Assembly: GCF_037975245.1 (NCBI RefSeq)
Contig: NC_092579.1
Coordinates: 30,826,666-30,890,665, forward strand
Reading direction: 5' to 3'
DNA: 64,000 nucleotides
Origin: Apostichopus japonicus
Lineage: Eukaryota; Echinodermata; Holothuroidea; Aspidochirotida; Stichopodidae
Positions 25,489 through 37,800 of the stretch are shown in pieces; the first letter of the stretch is position 1, and every line of letters begins with the position of its first letter. A program made the translations under genes and the position numbers. The notes under the pieces were generated by a model. The model ran no database searches, had not been told where the DNA came from, and worked only from the letters and a program-made list of their open reading frames with translations.

Positions 25489-25990
25489 CAGGGGCGTAGC
25501 GAAGGTTTTTTTGTTGGGGGTGTGGAGAATTTGATTTGCCGACGGATCTGGAAGTGGTGACTGAAATGGGGGAGGGGTCTAAGGGGAGGGGGTGTCCCCC
25601 TCCCCCTTTGGAAAGCTTTTAGTTTTGAAACGTCCTTAGATGCAATCTGGTGCATATTTTAAGTCAAATTTGATTTGCCGACAGATCTGGAAGTGGTGAC
25701 TGAAATGGGGGAGGTGTCTAAGGGTAGGGGGTCTACCCCTCCCCTTTGGAAAATTTTTAGTTTTGAAACGTCCTTAGATGCAATCTGGTGCATATTTTAA
25801 GTCAAATTTGGCACGGAAGAAGCTCCCGTTCTCCTTTTCTCTATTCAGCTTTCCTTCTTTCTTCCCCTTCCGCTCTCTTCACCTTTTCTCCTTTTGCCGA
25901 CAGACCCAAAATTTGCCGACAGCGACCAAATTATTGGGGGGGTGTGACACCCCCTTCCCACACCCCCCCCCCCCGCTCGCTACGCCCCTG
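25489..25990. mobile_element. hAT-type MITE (CAGGGGCGTAGCGA termini)
   Basis: A 502-bp element with terminal inverted repeats CAGGGGCGTAGCGA / TCGCTACGCCCCTG. A perfect 8-bp target duplication ACTGTCCA lies at 25481-25488 and 25991-25998. The 8-bp duplication and the CAGGGGCG terminus fit the hAT superfamily. The interior holds two tandem copies of a 139-bp unit (starts near 25531 and 25670) and no transposase, so it is non-autonomous. Confidence 0.9.
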
Positions 25991-25998
25991 ACTGTCCA

Positions 25999-26998
25999 AA
26001 CCCCTTCATAGGAGTCTTATGTCGTAAAGGTTCATGTCCATTCGGGGAGACTTTTGAATTTAACCCTGACATGCAGCTTTGAAATCCTGCGCAAGACACT
26101 AAGTAGCGATATCGATTCCATGATTAAATGAAATTATTTGGCTCTGGACTTGTACGGCACTAGACAATATAATATACGTGTACAATGAGCCTAAAGGGTT
26201 TATACTGAAATCTAAAAATATATCCGAATTGACAAAACACGGGGCTTATTTTTAACCACGGACATCTCCCTCGAAACCTGTCATGCGCATGAATCGCGGA
26301 GGAGACCTGAATAATATCTACACCTTGGGAGCTGTATAAATAGTATGATATGTGACATCTTGTTCGTCTGAGATGCAGAGATGTATCGAGCTGTCCCATG
26401 CATGGGTTCGGAGGGGCGGGCAGGGGAGGGGGAAATTAAAGCAGTAAGCATATGAGTAAGCATATTTTACAACAGCCTAATGCAAATTTCTTGAAGATAT
26501 GTTTACAACCTGTATTGGAACAATGCCCAGAAGGATGAAACCGTTCCTGACTGCAGTTCTGTAGCCAAACTACCGACAGTACCGTTCTTTAATTACTCCA
26601 TCAATATGACGTGTCACCCTCTACTCCTTGCTTCGTTACACAAATATATGTGGAGAAACTGCAAGTTCAACATGAAATATCCACAATCGTTTTGGAGTTT
26701 GATGACAGTTTTCCGATTTTGAACCATTTCGTGCTTTGAAACTACGTATACTTGTGACGAAGAAGGATATGCATCCCCATCTCATTTGTCTGTGTGTGCA
26801 TGGGGAGTGCGGGAGGGGGTTGGTAAAATTCTAATTGATGGGTTCCGTATCGGTTAGGCCAACGCCACTGTTGAGTTGTGTGTACGTGGGAACGGCGAGG
26901 GTATGGACGGCCGGCATTGGATAGGGTAGGTTGCATTATTAAGCACTTGCGTAACCGTCAAAAAGTATAGTCCGGGAGAGAAAACGCCGTGGGTCGAG
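25999..26998. other. Intergenic region, nothing recognised
   Basis: Unique-looking sequence between two MITEs. The short open frames at minus 26160-26936 match no family I know. Confidence 0.4.
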
Positions 26999-27006
26999 GT
27001 TCTTAT

Positions 27007-27824
27007 CATGGGCGGTGATCCGTACTTCCGAGTGGGGGGGGATATGACCTTGTTGACTATCTAAGCGTAGCGCCACCATGAGTTGGCGCGAAGCGTACAA
27101 GAAATTTTTTTGGATTTACAAACCCTCTAGATGGCCGGAAACGGCACTTCCCGAGGTTTCCAAGCGGCATATACCCAACTTTAAAATAGGGATATCATGT
27201 CCGAAATATCTCATAATCAGGATCTAAAATTCCTTTTTTTTAAATTTCGGGTGTTATTTTGGGAAAATTGCCCCTGTCAATCTTGTTTCAGGCGCTACGT
27301 TAAAATGTTCGAGAGCTCTTTTATATTATTCGATGAAGAAAATGGCCTCATGCAGGCTATTATAGGCCTACACACATGCAATACACAATTACACATAGTT
27401 ACATTCCTAGGTACCGATTGCTAGGGCATCCAGGTGAAACGTGTATTAAGCAATACCCTGGTAACATGAGATTCTCAGCTGTTCGAGGGAACATGTACGT
27501 GTGTAGGCCTACTATAGGGCCCATATGAATACTATGAGGGTGCATATATGTACTATATCAATACCGTGGGCGCAATAATACATTTTGTTGTTATAGGGCC
27601 AATGAAGCCTACAGTCAACTATTCTTGCTTTAAAAAGACGCTTTATTTGACAAGATCGCACTGCGTTTATGGTAGGCGAGAAATGAAGCTAAAAAAGAGC
27701 CGTACATTCACGATATTCTTAACCCTGGCATTTGGTGGGGGATATGGTGTATTACATCCCCTCCACCCATTTTCATGGGGGGATGTATCCCCCCTTCCCC
27801 CCCCCCCCAGGATCGCCGCCCATG
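27007..27824. mobile_element. hAT-like MITE (CATGGGCGGTGATCC termini)
   Basis: Inverted termini CATGGGCGGTGATCC and GGATCGCCGCCCATG flank 818 bp. A perfect 8-bp target duplication GTTCTTAT is at 26999-27006 and 27825-27832. The left 150 bp shares a module (AGCGCCACCAYRRGTTGGCG, then CGWAGCGTACARAA) with the CAGTGGCGGAGC elements at 58775 and 62809. No transposase is seen. Confidence 0.82.
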
Positions 27825-27832
27825 GTTCTTAT

Positions 27833-28612
27833 CATGTGGCATTTTAGTTTTGTAGATGCTACGGTGGCCCAAATGAGACATTGGAAATTCCGGCTATTTT
27901 ATGTCCAATAATGTACGGTACGTAATTTAATGTTTTATCGAAATGTTGACTTTTTTATCGAAATTTTGAGGAAATGGAGAATAGAGTTGACCTTTAATGA
28001 ACGCGAGGAACGTAAGCCTAACAAAATGGAAATGTTGATTGTTTGCCTCTGAAGCTCATTTTGATAAAGGCCTACTATTGGATCCAGCTGAATAATTTGA
28101 CAATGCCGCGGACATCAACCCTATATAGGCTATAGTTGAAAAAGTGTGACGGATGAAATTTTATCCCTTCCCTCTTATCATTGCAATCTTTATCAGCTAG
28201 GTCCTGTCGGATAGATCATGCAAATAAATGATGATACTGGAATCCCACAAGATTTGTAAATTAATGTAGGCTACGTTTGATCGATATATGTTTCAAGAAA
28301 AGGTGATAATGTAACAGCTCAGAAAATATTTGCAGACCCGGGCGTAGGTCTAGTCAAGAAATATATACTGGGACAAACATGGACATGCATCATATTAGCA
28401 CGATAGTTAAGATGTTGATCGAGACGACCTAGTCTGATCCCATGGAACCTCCCTGGGCCGGTATTAGCAGAGGGCCCATAAAGCATGTTGTAGCAATTAT
28501 CCCTCTAGCCGAATTATACGAAATAGTATGGGCATTCCGTTAATGAAACATGAACTTCGCTGTATGAGGCCTAGTCGAGCATCATACTCGAATTACTTTG
28601 GAACTTTTAACC
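27833..28612. other. Intergenic region, nothing recognised
   Basis: AT-rich sequence between two transposons, with no supported gene or repeat. Confidence 0.4.
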
Positions 28613-29427
28613 CAGTGGTGGAGCGTCCATACAGTCAGAGGGCGGATGCCCCCCCCCCCTTCACCCCTTATGGACTCAAATTGACTGCTGGCACCCTTTT
28701 CAGATTTTTACCACTTTTTACCTGTTCGCTATTAGGCCTATTGACTTTTTTTTATTGCGCTCTCATCTACCTATTGACATTCGTTACATTTTGTTGGTGT
28801 AATTTTCTGACAAACTTGGCGATGACACCCAGAGCCTTATATAGAGAGAGTTGCGACAACTGAAATTTGGGCGCCATTTTGGGGCCAAATGGGCAACATA
28901 CAGTATGTGTGGGAATGGGCGTTCAGGTGGATAGGGGAATTTTTCGATGGCATTGTAGAAGTGTGAGCGGGATTCTGGGTTTTATTTTTGGCCTGATAAT
29001 GTTGTGGTGCTTTTGGGCGCCGAGGCTGTGTAAGTAGGGCGTCGAGTGTCGAACGGGAGGGGGGGGGGGGGGAGGGATTGGCTGCGCTCAAGTTCAAGGG
29101 GATGAGGTTGGCACATTTGGAAGTCAAAATTCAACAGTTGATATTCTGGTACGGTAAAATTGTATTATGACTGGTTATATATCATATTGTAACACATATT
29201 GCACAGTTGCGGAATAATGTACATTCTTCCATTGTTGCCATGGTAACCAAACAAAGCCTGTGATTGGTCAAAATTGGGATTAACTGTAACTTGAGCTAGC
29301 AATGGCTGATGAAGTTGATATTTGGACATGTGACTGGTACTGACATGGTGCACAGAATCATGAAGCTAGGTCTTTGAAAATTGGTTGCTATGGTAACTAA
29401 ATGGACCAATCACATCAGGCTTGGGGC

Positions 29428-29575
29428 GATTACATCTGAATGTAATCGATTACGATTACTTGAGAATGTATGATTACGATTACGATTACAGCCTAAAGTT
29501 GAAGTAATCGATTACGATTACACTGTAATGTAATCGTGATTACAATCATGATTACATTGTGGTTACTTTTACAAT
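29428..29575. repeat. GATTAC / GTAATCGATTAC repeat block
   Basis: About 15 occurrences of GATTAC or GTAATC on either strand in 150 bp, including palindromic TAATCGATTA at several places. It could be the interior of a short inverted-repeat element. Confidence 0.8.
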
Positions 29576-30850
29576 CCTCTGCATATCTGTTTAATATAAC
29601 TCTCTGCCGGGAAATAGGGCAATGAAATAGGGCAAGGGAAGGGCATTTACAGTATATACGGACAAAATTGTGGAAGTATATCTACAATTCCTACCAGGCA
29701 TTACACATTTATGCCTTAACACGTTTAAGATGTGTAACCCATAAGTCCAGTAAAAAATACAATTTAAACAGACAAAGAGTAAACAGACAAATACTAAAGT
29801 AAAACAAATGAAGATTTTCATGCAACACTATATTTTGTAAACTAATAATTTCTGCATAGCAGCAAAACTAAAAACTGTTTTACATTATAACACCAAAATA
29901 AAACTAAACAGCTTTGAAATGGGGCATTCCACAAGACATGGGACATGGAAGGCCAAAATAAAAGTAAATTATTTTCATCAAAAAGTGGTCAACTCTGGTA
30001 AAGCAAATTCTGATCCACCAAAATACTTAATTTGCAGAAGCATAAATTGTCAGAAGTCGAAAATTAGAGAAGTTTTCTTTTGGGGGGGGGGGGATTGCTG
30101 GGGGGGTGAGTTGCCCGCTAACCATGGTAAAATGCTAGGTCTAGGCTCAGTCAAATTGAATTTCCTGGGTTATGTCCTCTTTTGCTTGGAACTGCCCGGT
30201 TGTAAGAATATGAATTAGGATCTGTATACCGTACCTACAGTATGTATGACATGGACAAACATGATTCCTGAGCCTAATTTGGCCTATGGTTTTCAGTTGA
30301 CTCTGTTAGTTTTTATCCTCTAACAGGACACAATGTTCTAGGAAATATTTTTACCTAGCCTACAGTGATATTTTAGTAACCTAATTTTTCAATATTATTT
30401 CATAAAAGATAGTGGAGTTCTGGACCAGTTCAATTCAAATCATCAAGTGCAAAGCAGAATGATTAATCATTTCAATGGTCTGCCAGATCGCCACCCAAAT
30501 TTTCATAAATAATAATCCGAACAAGCTCATGACTCAATGGAGCCAAGCAGTTTTTCATTAGGGGGCTAGGCTAGCCCTAGGTGCTTTGTATTGCACACTG
30601 TGCTTCGTAGATCCCCGATTTGTCTTGCCACGCTGGAGCCTTCAATTTAAGGAATATACCCACTAAACTTTGCAGAGATATTTTTATGCACCTTATAACA
30701 GATCTCATCCCAACATCGCAACTTTCTTGATCAGAACTTGTTAAAAATAGACCATTTTCATGCCTGAAATTTATGCTCTGTTTTCTGTGATGTTAACTAT
30801 GCGTGTATGTACACTGCACCATACCCACAGTAACCCACAGTCCTGGTTAT

Positions 30851-31509
30851 CAGGGATGTAAGTGCAGCCAAAAAAAACCCGGAAAACTATTCGGAGAAAC
30901 CGGGGGAATGTCGTCCTAACGCATCATACTCCTAGCTCTGAATACTTACGCACTATCGTTATGTTAGGCTAGCTCAAAAGTATTAGCGCTCTAACACATT
31001 ATTCCCCTAGTTCTGACTACTTTACACACTATCGTTATGTTAGGCTAGCTCCAAGTAACGAATACGTCGCAGCGAAATCCGGAATAAAAAACAGTCTCAC
31101 ATTTGAAAGCGATCACGAATATCGACTATCATATGCGTATCCCGTAGATTTAGCCGCTCACAAATATCACAAGCGTTATTTCCGAAACTTATGTCGAGCA
31201 CCAGCAGTTACGAATCAACGTGAATTAGGCAAGGTTTTTCAACGACAGAAATGAGCTATGCCGATTTGAAGTTCGCACGTACGCAACGATGTTCACATGG
31301 CACACACAATGTTGTACAGTGCAATGCGATGTGTAACAGGAAATGGTATTTTGGTTGAGCGATGAGTGAAAATTGAAGTTAGCTTGCTGCAACGGGCCAG
31401 GCATTTTTGCCGCGTTGTGTATTTGATATTTGTACAATTTTGTGGAACTTAATTGGAATTAAAAAAAAAAACCGGATTTCCGTAAAAATACGGAAGACTT
31501 ACATCCCTG
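30851..31509. mobile_element. hAT-like MITE (CAGGGATGTAAGT termini), nested
   Basis: Inverted termini CAGGGATGTAAGT and ACTTACATCCCTG flank 659 bp. TGGTTAT is repeated directly at both sides (30844-30850 and 31510-31516), a 7-bp match, or 8 bp with one mismatch. The interior has a degenerate tandem duplication of about 72 bp with CACTATCGTTATGTTAGGCT in both copies. It sits inside the THAP-bearing element, so it inserted later. Confidence 0.8.
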
Positions 31510-31581
31510 TGGTTATGGACTAGGCTAGGCCTAGTGTTACGAATCTTAGTTCATTGTACTAGGCCTAGGTGAAGTACTCAC

Positions 31582-31734
31582 ATCACAAAGTTTGTGATTG
31601 GAGTTCGCCTTCCAGTGAAGCCTGTTTACTTTTGCCTCCCAAGTTTTCCTCCTATCTAGGTTTGTTGGGAATCTGAAAAGTTTTGAACCATTTTCGGGAC
31701 GATTTGAACAGCCCCACGCTGAACAGCCAGGCAT
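31582..31734 (-). CDS. THAP zinc-finger exon (transposon-borne, partial)
   Basis: This 51-residue first exon starts MPGCSAWGCSNRPENGSK, followed by LFRFP, a conserved Trp and HKLCD before the donor GAT|GTGAGT. It fits the N-terminal THAP C2CH finger: Cys4 and Cys9, the RFP motif, a central Trp and Cys50; the expected Cys-x2-His partner would be in the next exon. THAP domains bind DNA and occur in P-element transposases and in host THAP proteins. Its position inside the right terminal repeat region favours a transposon origin. I could not find the following exons at lower coordinates, so this is a fragment or a truncated gene. A single-exon host THAP gene is less likely because the donor site is strong. 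Confidence 0.7.
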
Positions 31735-31865
31735 TTTGTGATGGCAGCGCAGATGTTGACTGCTCGAACGTACGTTGTTGTCGATCTTACGGCCAGAATT
31801 AGTTGGCCCCAAAATGGTGCCATGAGGTCACGTGATCGAAAATTCCGGGACCCGAGTTGTCGCAA

Positions 31866-31882
31866 CTCTCTCTATATAAGGC
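31866..31882 (-). promoter_or_regulatory. TATA box in transposon terminal repeat
   Basis: Read on the minus strand, CCTTATATAGAGAGAG lies about 140 bp upstream of the THAP start codon, with an E-box CACGTG near 31829-31834 in between. The same TATA block is in the left terminal repeat near 28835-28850. It probably drives the element's own gene. Confidence 0.45.
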
Positions 31883-31973
31883 TCTGATGACACCTATTAA
31901 AGGGCGCCATCAGTCCATTTGAGTCCGGAGGGCATTCCCCCCCCCCCCCGACTGTATGGACGCTCCGCCACTG

Positions 31974-34807
31974 CCAACACCCCTAGCGCCGCCACTGTTT
32001 TATAATTACCCTGAGATTTTTCCCTAGTTACAACATAATGACAAACATAATGCAGCTATGAATATTTAAATACGCCTTGACAGGAGATATATATGCCATT
32101 CATTTACCATTCAACGCGTTTGCTATTCCGCAAATATTCTGCGAAATGTGTAGCAGACGGCCTGTAGCTGAGCCTAATTGGTTGTTTTCGACGACGGCTT
32201 TTGAACTCGGTGCCTAGTACTAGTAGTAGTAGTCAGTCAGTCACTCAGCATCCAGTATCTTGATTCATGTGGTGTGCAGCTACATTATTTCCATGCCGAA
32301 CTGAACAGCCAGTTTGTCGACTGGGCCGATCTAGCGTACGGACTACATCATCGGGAGTCTTGGGTACATTACAAGAAAAAGAGTTACATCGGCTACAACC
32401 TAAATTCAGTGATGCTGTTACTAGACAGGTGAGAAGGTAATACAAGTTAACTCATTCATATTCATAATTCATAGTTCCTGGCTTACCCTAGACCTTTATA
32501 GTATATTGCGAAGTTCGCCATACTGCGAAGTTCGGGCACCCTAAGAAATACACGATTTTCACCATGAAAACCTACAGGAAGAGCCAAATTTCACCAAAAA
32601 GTACGAAGCTACAGTTATTTTCTCTCCAAAATGACCCGTGTGCAAGAAATTACTTACATATTTGTCAATAAAATGACGAAGATCTATGAAGTCTGTTATA
32701 ATTACTGAAAGAGCAACAGCGCCACCAATTTTTACCAGCGCCACACTGTAGGTTGCGTGGCCGAAATTCGCAATACTCTAGCAAGAAATACCAGTTCCAC
32801 AATCACGAAGAATCTTCTTGGAAAACAACGTGAAAACAGTTTGCAGGAAAGAAAGTTTGGCCGTGTATCGTACTATAACAAAATTCTCCCACCATATGAA
32901 GTATATTTTCTGGTGATTTAGACCAGAAGATTTAGTTTTGGGGTGTTTTAAGTCTTAAGTGGGCGAACTTCGAAGTCACCATCCTACCCAGGGCTACATG
33001 TAGTCAACAACGCAAAAATTTAAAGTAAAGCAAATGTCGACGATCCTTCGTCGTGCATTCGGTTAGTTTGTCGAATTTTGGTAATTTAAAACCACCTCAT
33101 TTTGACGCTCTCTGCCCTGAGTAAACTGAAAAGGAAAGTTGAGTTAGGTATGGCCTACCCGAGGCCTAAAGGCTCAAGTGAGTGTTGGCGAACATGGAAT
33201 TCATGGATTGGTTAGTGTAGACCTAGGCTAAGCCCTAATTCCAGACAAGCAGCGCTTAGTATCATTTCATGGTAGCCTTACAATATTACTTCAAGATGTT
33301 TGCAAGTCTGTTAGCAGTTGCCAGGTCATTGTTGTTAAACAACTCATTACAAACTAGGTCTAGTAGGTGTTCAGTATGTGTGTAGTAGTTACAGCAGAAT
33401 ACGATCACTAATGAGTCATAGGCCTACTTGCTTAAGTGATGCAAAGCAGTAGCTTCCTTATATTTTAAAGTGACGTTTAGTAAACTGAACTAATGTTATT
33501 CCCTAATCCTTCATACGCACATACTGCACACTCCTAGTTTGCAATGGTACAGTATGTTCATAGACAATGAGGTGACAACCACTAATGGACTTGATCCGAC
33601 AGCAGTAATTTTATATGCCTAATTGAAATGTTTTCATTGGGTTATAGTTACACTTTAACTCATGCCTACCTGTAGTCTATGCCTAGGCTAGACATGTTGT
33701 AAGTGGGATGCCATGTTTTAAAGTTAGACCCACAATCTATGCCTTCTATCACTATCCTCCTGCCATTGTTTCAACCACCCTACCCCCTCCACCTTCCTTG
33801 TCAAATACCTGGTGGGATCACTTTTTATTTGCAAAACTGGTTGGTTTGGGACTTTGGATGAGATAATTTCATTGGGGGAGGGGAAACCAAATATTTTGTA
33901 TTGGTGGTCATCCCCACACCCCCAACCCTTGACCATGACACTACAGCAAGTGTAGGGACACCAAAAGGGTAAAAGACACTCTGATGGTCCATGCTATAAT
34001 TATTTCTCCCAAATTCCATGGTCATGTGACCCTCTGGCTGTACCATATTACATGGCTGTGTGTGAGCTACACATCCCTGGAATATAAGCATGCTTACTAG
34101 ATACTGTAAGTTACAGTATACAGATTACAGCTGCGCAATACAGTTCACATACTAGCCTAGAGATTACATAGAATACACAGAACTACAGGATTACACAGGT
34201 CCTACACAGAATTACATTAGAGTACAGATAAAACAAGGCTGTCATACCCTACAATGTGAACCTCTATTTGCTTTCACTCTCTACAGAGTTTATAAATTTG
34301 CCATTTATATGAACTTACAATATAATACTATAGATTTGTAACCAAATTTTAAACATTCCAAGGTAGTTAAGTTGGTGGTCATGAGTTCACTCAGGTGTGC
34401 AGTTCATTTGATATGAAAGCTAAAATGAGGTACAGTAATTCATATCAAACTCTGGAAAAAAAGTTAGCTTTAGTAAAATTTTGCTTTTTAGCTTTAGACA
34501 AAGGGCTACATGATTCATGCAAAGAACAAATACCCTTGCCTTACTGAAGAAGTCAAGGAGAGTGACTCACTTTAATGAATTGCAATCCCTAGTTTCGAGT
34601 ATTATATTTGCCAGCCACACATACTGTACAGAAGCTGCATGGTATACTTTAATATCTAACAGTGCATTGAATAATTCCTTCCTCAGATTGAACGAATCAT
34701 TCTTCTTCATAGTGATTATGAATGCTGGTCCAGTGCAAGTAGAAGACTACTGTACATAAGAGAATGTGGCATGATAAGAAGACACCTGACCTGTATTAAT
34801 CATTGCA
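31974..34807. other. Upstream region of the TAZ-pseudokinase gene
   Basis: No coding sequence is recognised. A candidate non-coding first exon ends at 32428 (CTAGACAG|GTGAGAAGG). It has no long frame (its ATG at 32293 meets a stop after two codons), so it could be 5' UTR spliced towards 34808. The remainder is AT-rich, with several TAGGCCTA-like words. Confidence 0.35.
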
Positions 34808-37800
34808 ATGGATCACTTAGAGAACAAAGACGAGCTTTGCCAGAAATTAGGTAACACAGTTATTACACAGGTAAAAGTGCCTTCAATTGAGATAAACGAA
34901 CCCGAAACTGGGACTGTATCAAATCAAAAACGAAGCATACAACGGTGGTGTCAACTTCAACGACAGTATGCACAGTCAGAAAGTATTGACCATGAAGCAG
35001 ACCTTGATTCTGGTGTAGGAGCTAGCTTGTCATCAAGTTTTTCTTCTAGTTTTGCTTCTCGATCGGATTATGGTAGTTTTGATAGAAATTTGTCAGAACG
35101 GAACACTCCTTCTGATGTATCTGATGGGAGGCTAGAGGACCGAAATGAAGTATGGGGGAAACAATCACTGGATGTACCCAATCGCCAACCGCCAAGAACG
35201 CAGCTTTCTCAAGCATCTAGTGGGTTTTGGGGAGAAAGTGATGATGTTGAAGATCCTCTGAGTTTAAGCAATGCTAGTAGTGTATTCGCGGAAACTGACA
35301 CACGCCCATTGTGGCAACAGGATTGTGAAAACCTAATTAAACGATTAACAACAGACAGATTGTCCAGTTTGATTGCAGGGGCCAATTCAATCTCAGATGT
35401 TTGTGAAGTTAAAAATCAAACATGTGATTGTAGTGTGCGTAGCACCGACCTACTTATATCAGACACAAGCTGCAGTGGTGAGTTAAATTATAAAATGTAT
35501 TTTGCAAGATACTCATCAAATTATGGTCATTTTCTTGCTAGATCTACAGTAGACTGTTTTTTGTTACCATTATCCACAATAAAGGTATCATGCAATGGCC
35601 TTCTTTCCCTTGGAGTGGTAGGACGCCGTTTTCATTGGCCAGTACAAATCGACACTCCAGATTTATTAAGCAATGCAGAAAACTCCATAGATTAAATTTC
35701 AAAGGCTAGAGCTTGCCAGTTGGGACCTTTTGTAAGGACTGTTCTGGTCTCTTGTCCATTGTATTGTTGTAGGATTGTTTGTTCATGTCTTTATATTTTG
35801 TTATATTTTGTATACTGTTCACTGTTCACTGTTTTATACAAGCATTCATGTACCATTTGTGGGGTTTAATTAAGTTTATCATATCTTATCAAAGCAAGTC
35901 ATAATAGTACTGGCAATTGTGTGCTACCACCCTCAGTCCTGAAACAATGCAATTGTAGATACAGTACCTGATATTCTCTGTAAGGTTTGTTGTACACATA
36001 CATGACTATAATCTGGACAAGTCATGTATTCACATACATGAATGTGAGCTGGACGTGTCAGGTATTCACATGCATGACTAGGAGCTGGTGGAGTCATGAA
36101 GTTACATAATATGACTATAATCTGATGTGTCATGTATTCACATACATGACTATAAACAGGACATGTCATGTATTCTCATACATGACTATAAATTGGAAGT
36201 GTCATGTATTCAAATACATGTCTATAAACTGGACAAGTCATGTATTCACATGCATCAATGTGATATGGATGTGTCATGTATTCACATACATGACTATTAA
36301 CTGGAAGTGTCATGTATTCTCATACATGACTATAAATTGGAAGTGTCATGTATTCAAATACATGTCTATAAACTGGACAAGTCATGTATTCACATACATG
36401 AATGTGAGCTGGACGTGTCAGGTATTCACATGCATGACTAGGAGCTGGTGGAGTCATGAAGTTACATAATATGACTATAATCTGATGTGTCATGTATTCA
36501 CATACATGACTATAAACAGGACATGTCATGTATTCTCATACATGACTATAAATTGGAAGTGTCATGTATTCAAATACATGTCTATAAACTGGACAAGTCA
36601 TGTATTCACATGCATCAATGTGATATGGATGTGTCATGTATTCACATACATGACTATTAACTGGAAGTGTCATGTATTCTCATACATGACTATAAATTGG
36701 AAGTGTCATGTATTCAAATACATGTCTATAAACTGGACAAGTCATGTATTCACATGCATCAATGTGATCTGGATGTGTCATGTATTCACATACATGACTA
36801 TAAACTGGACGCATCATGTATTCACATACATGACTATTTAACTGGACTTCATGTATTCTCATTGAAAGTAAATACCTAAAAGTAGGTAAACTACATCTTG
36901 AAAGCTAAAATTCCTTGATTTGGAAATATCTATTTATATTTACAGTTGTCCATGTCTTGTCAAATTTTCTTTCAATTTTACAGGTTCTTTGGAAACTCCA
37001 CCTGATGGTATGTCAGGACCTATGGAAACAGATTGTGGGTGTGATTCATTAGGTACGGACTTTTGTTTTTTACTTGCTTTAGACAGACAAGGTACCAGTA
37101 CCAAAAAGTTGTCATGTAAGTGTGTGTGGGTGTGAGATATCTCACTCCTCAGCTCTTAAACATGATATCTCAAGAAAGAAAATGAAAATATATTTACACA
37201 AGTTTGACAAAATTGGCATGTGAAGTTCTTAAAACCATATTTCTTGTTCATGGACAGCAGTTCTTTATTCACTGTCAGAGGTAAACCATCAGCACAAATG
37301 AATACACTATTGAAAGATGGTAATTGTTTTTCTGACCAGAAACAGGACTGGAAAATATTCTGGCATTTTTAATTTTTGGTTACTTGCCACTCTCAGCTAA
37401 AGTTCAGATTTATTTTTGACAATACACTGTTAAAAGAGCCACAAGTAAGACATAATTGTAACAGGATTCTGAGAACTCTGCAAATAAACGACATTGAATA
37501 TTGTACTAAATGTATGCAACAGTGTTTTAAACATTTCATTTTGAAACTGGCTATAAGCATGCTTAGTTCAGCTTTCCTAATATGGCAAGTAACCATAGGG
37601 AGAGTGTAGTCACCCTGATCATGTTTGGTATCACTTTTAGGCTTTCATTTTGAAACTGGCTTAGTATAATTAAGAACTGGTATGTGTGTAGAATAAAGAA
37701 TTGGTATACAAGATAAATGGTATGTATACAGAATAAAGTATATAATGCATCCAGAATAAAGTACTGGTATGCATACAGAATAAAGTATTGGTATGTATAC

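Larger units (their letters stand above)
28613..31973. mobile_element. THAP-bearing DNA transposon remnant (P-like), 3.36 kb
   Basis: The left end CAGTGGTGGAGCGTCCATAC at 28613 is the inverted counterpart of the right end at 31954-31973 (GTATGGACGCTCCGCCACTG). Inverted similarity continues inwards through GACTCAAATTGACTG, the TATATAGAGAGAGTTGCGAC block and CCATTTTGGGGCCAA (28613-28895 versus about 31800-31973). The left copy has an extra segment of about 120 bp. A THAP exon lies just inside the right repeat, on the minus strand. P-element superfamily transposases carry an N-terminal THAP domain, hence the P-like call. No RNase H-like transposase core is seen, so it is probably internally deleted. 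I see no clear target duplication. A MITE (30851-31509) and a GATTAC-rich block (29428-29575) are nested inside. Confidence 0.62.

Noticed and set aside
31225-31437. Continuation of the THAP gene
   Set aside because: It lies inside the nested MITE (30851-31509), lacks the expected Cys-x2-His-Phe continuation and has no suitable acceptor phase that I could find.
36125-36841. Long plus- and minus-strand frames with repeated HVFTYMTIN-type peptides
   Set aside because: They follow the 36-bp minisatellite (period divisible by three) within an intron and have no non-repeat coding part.
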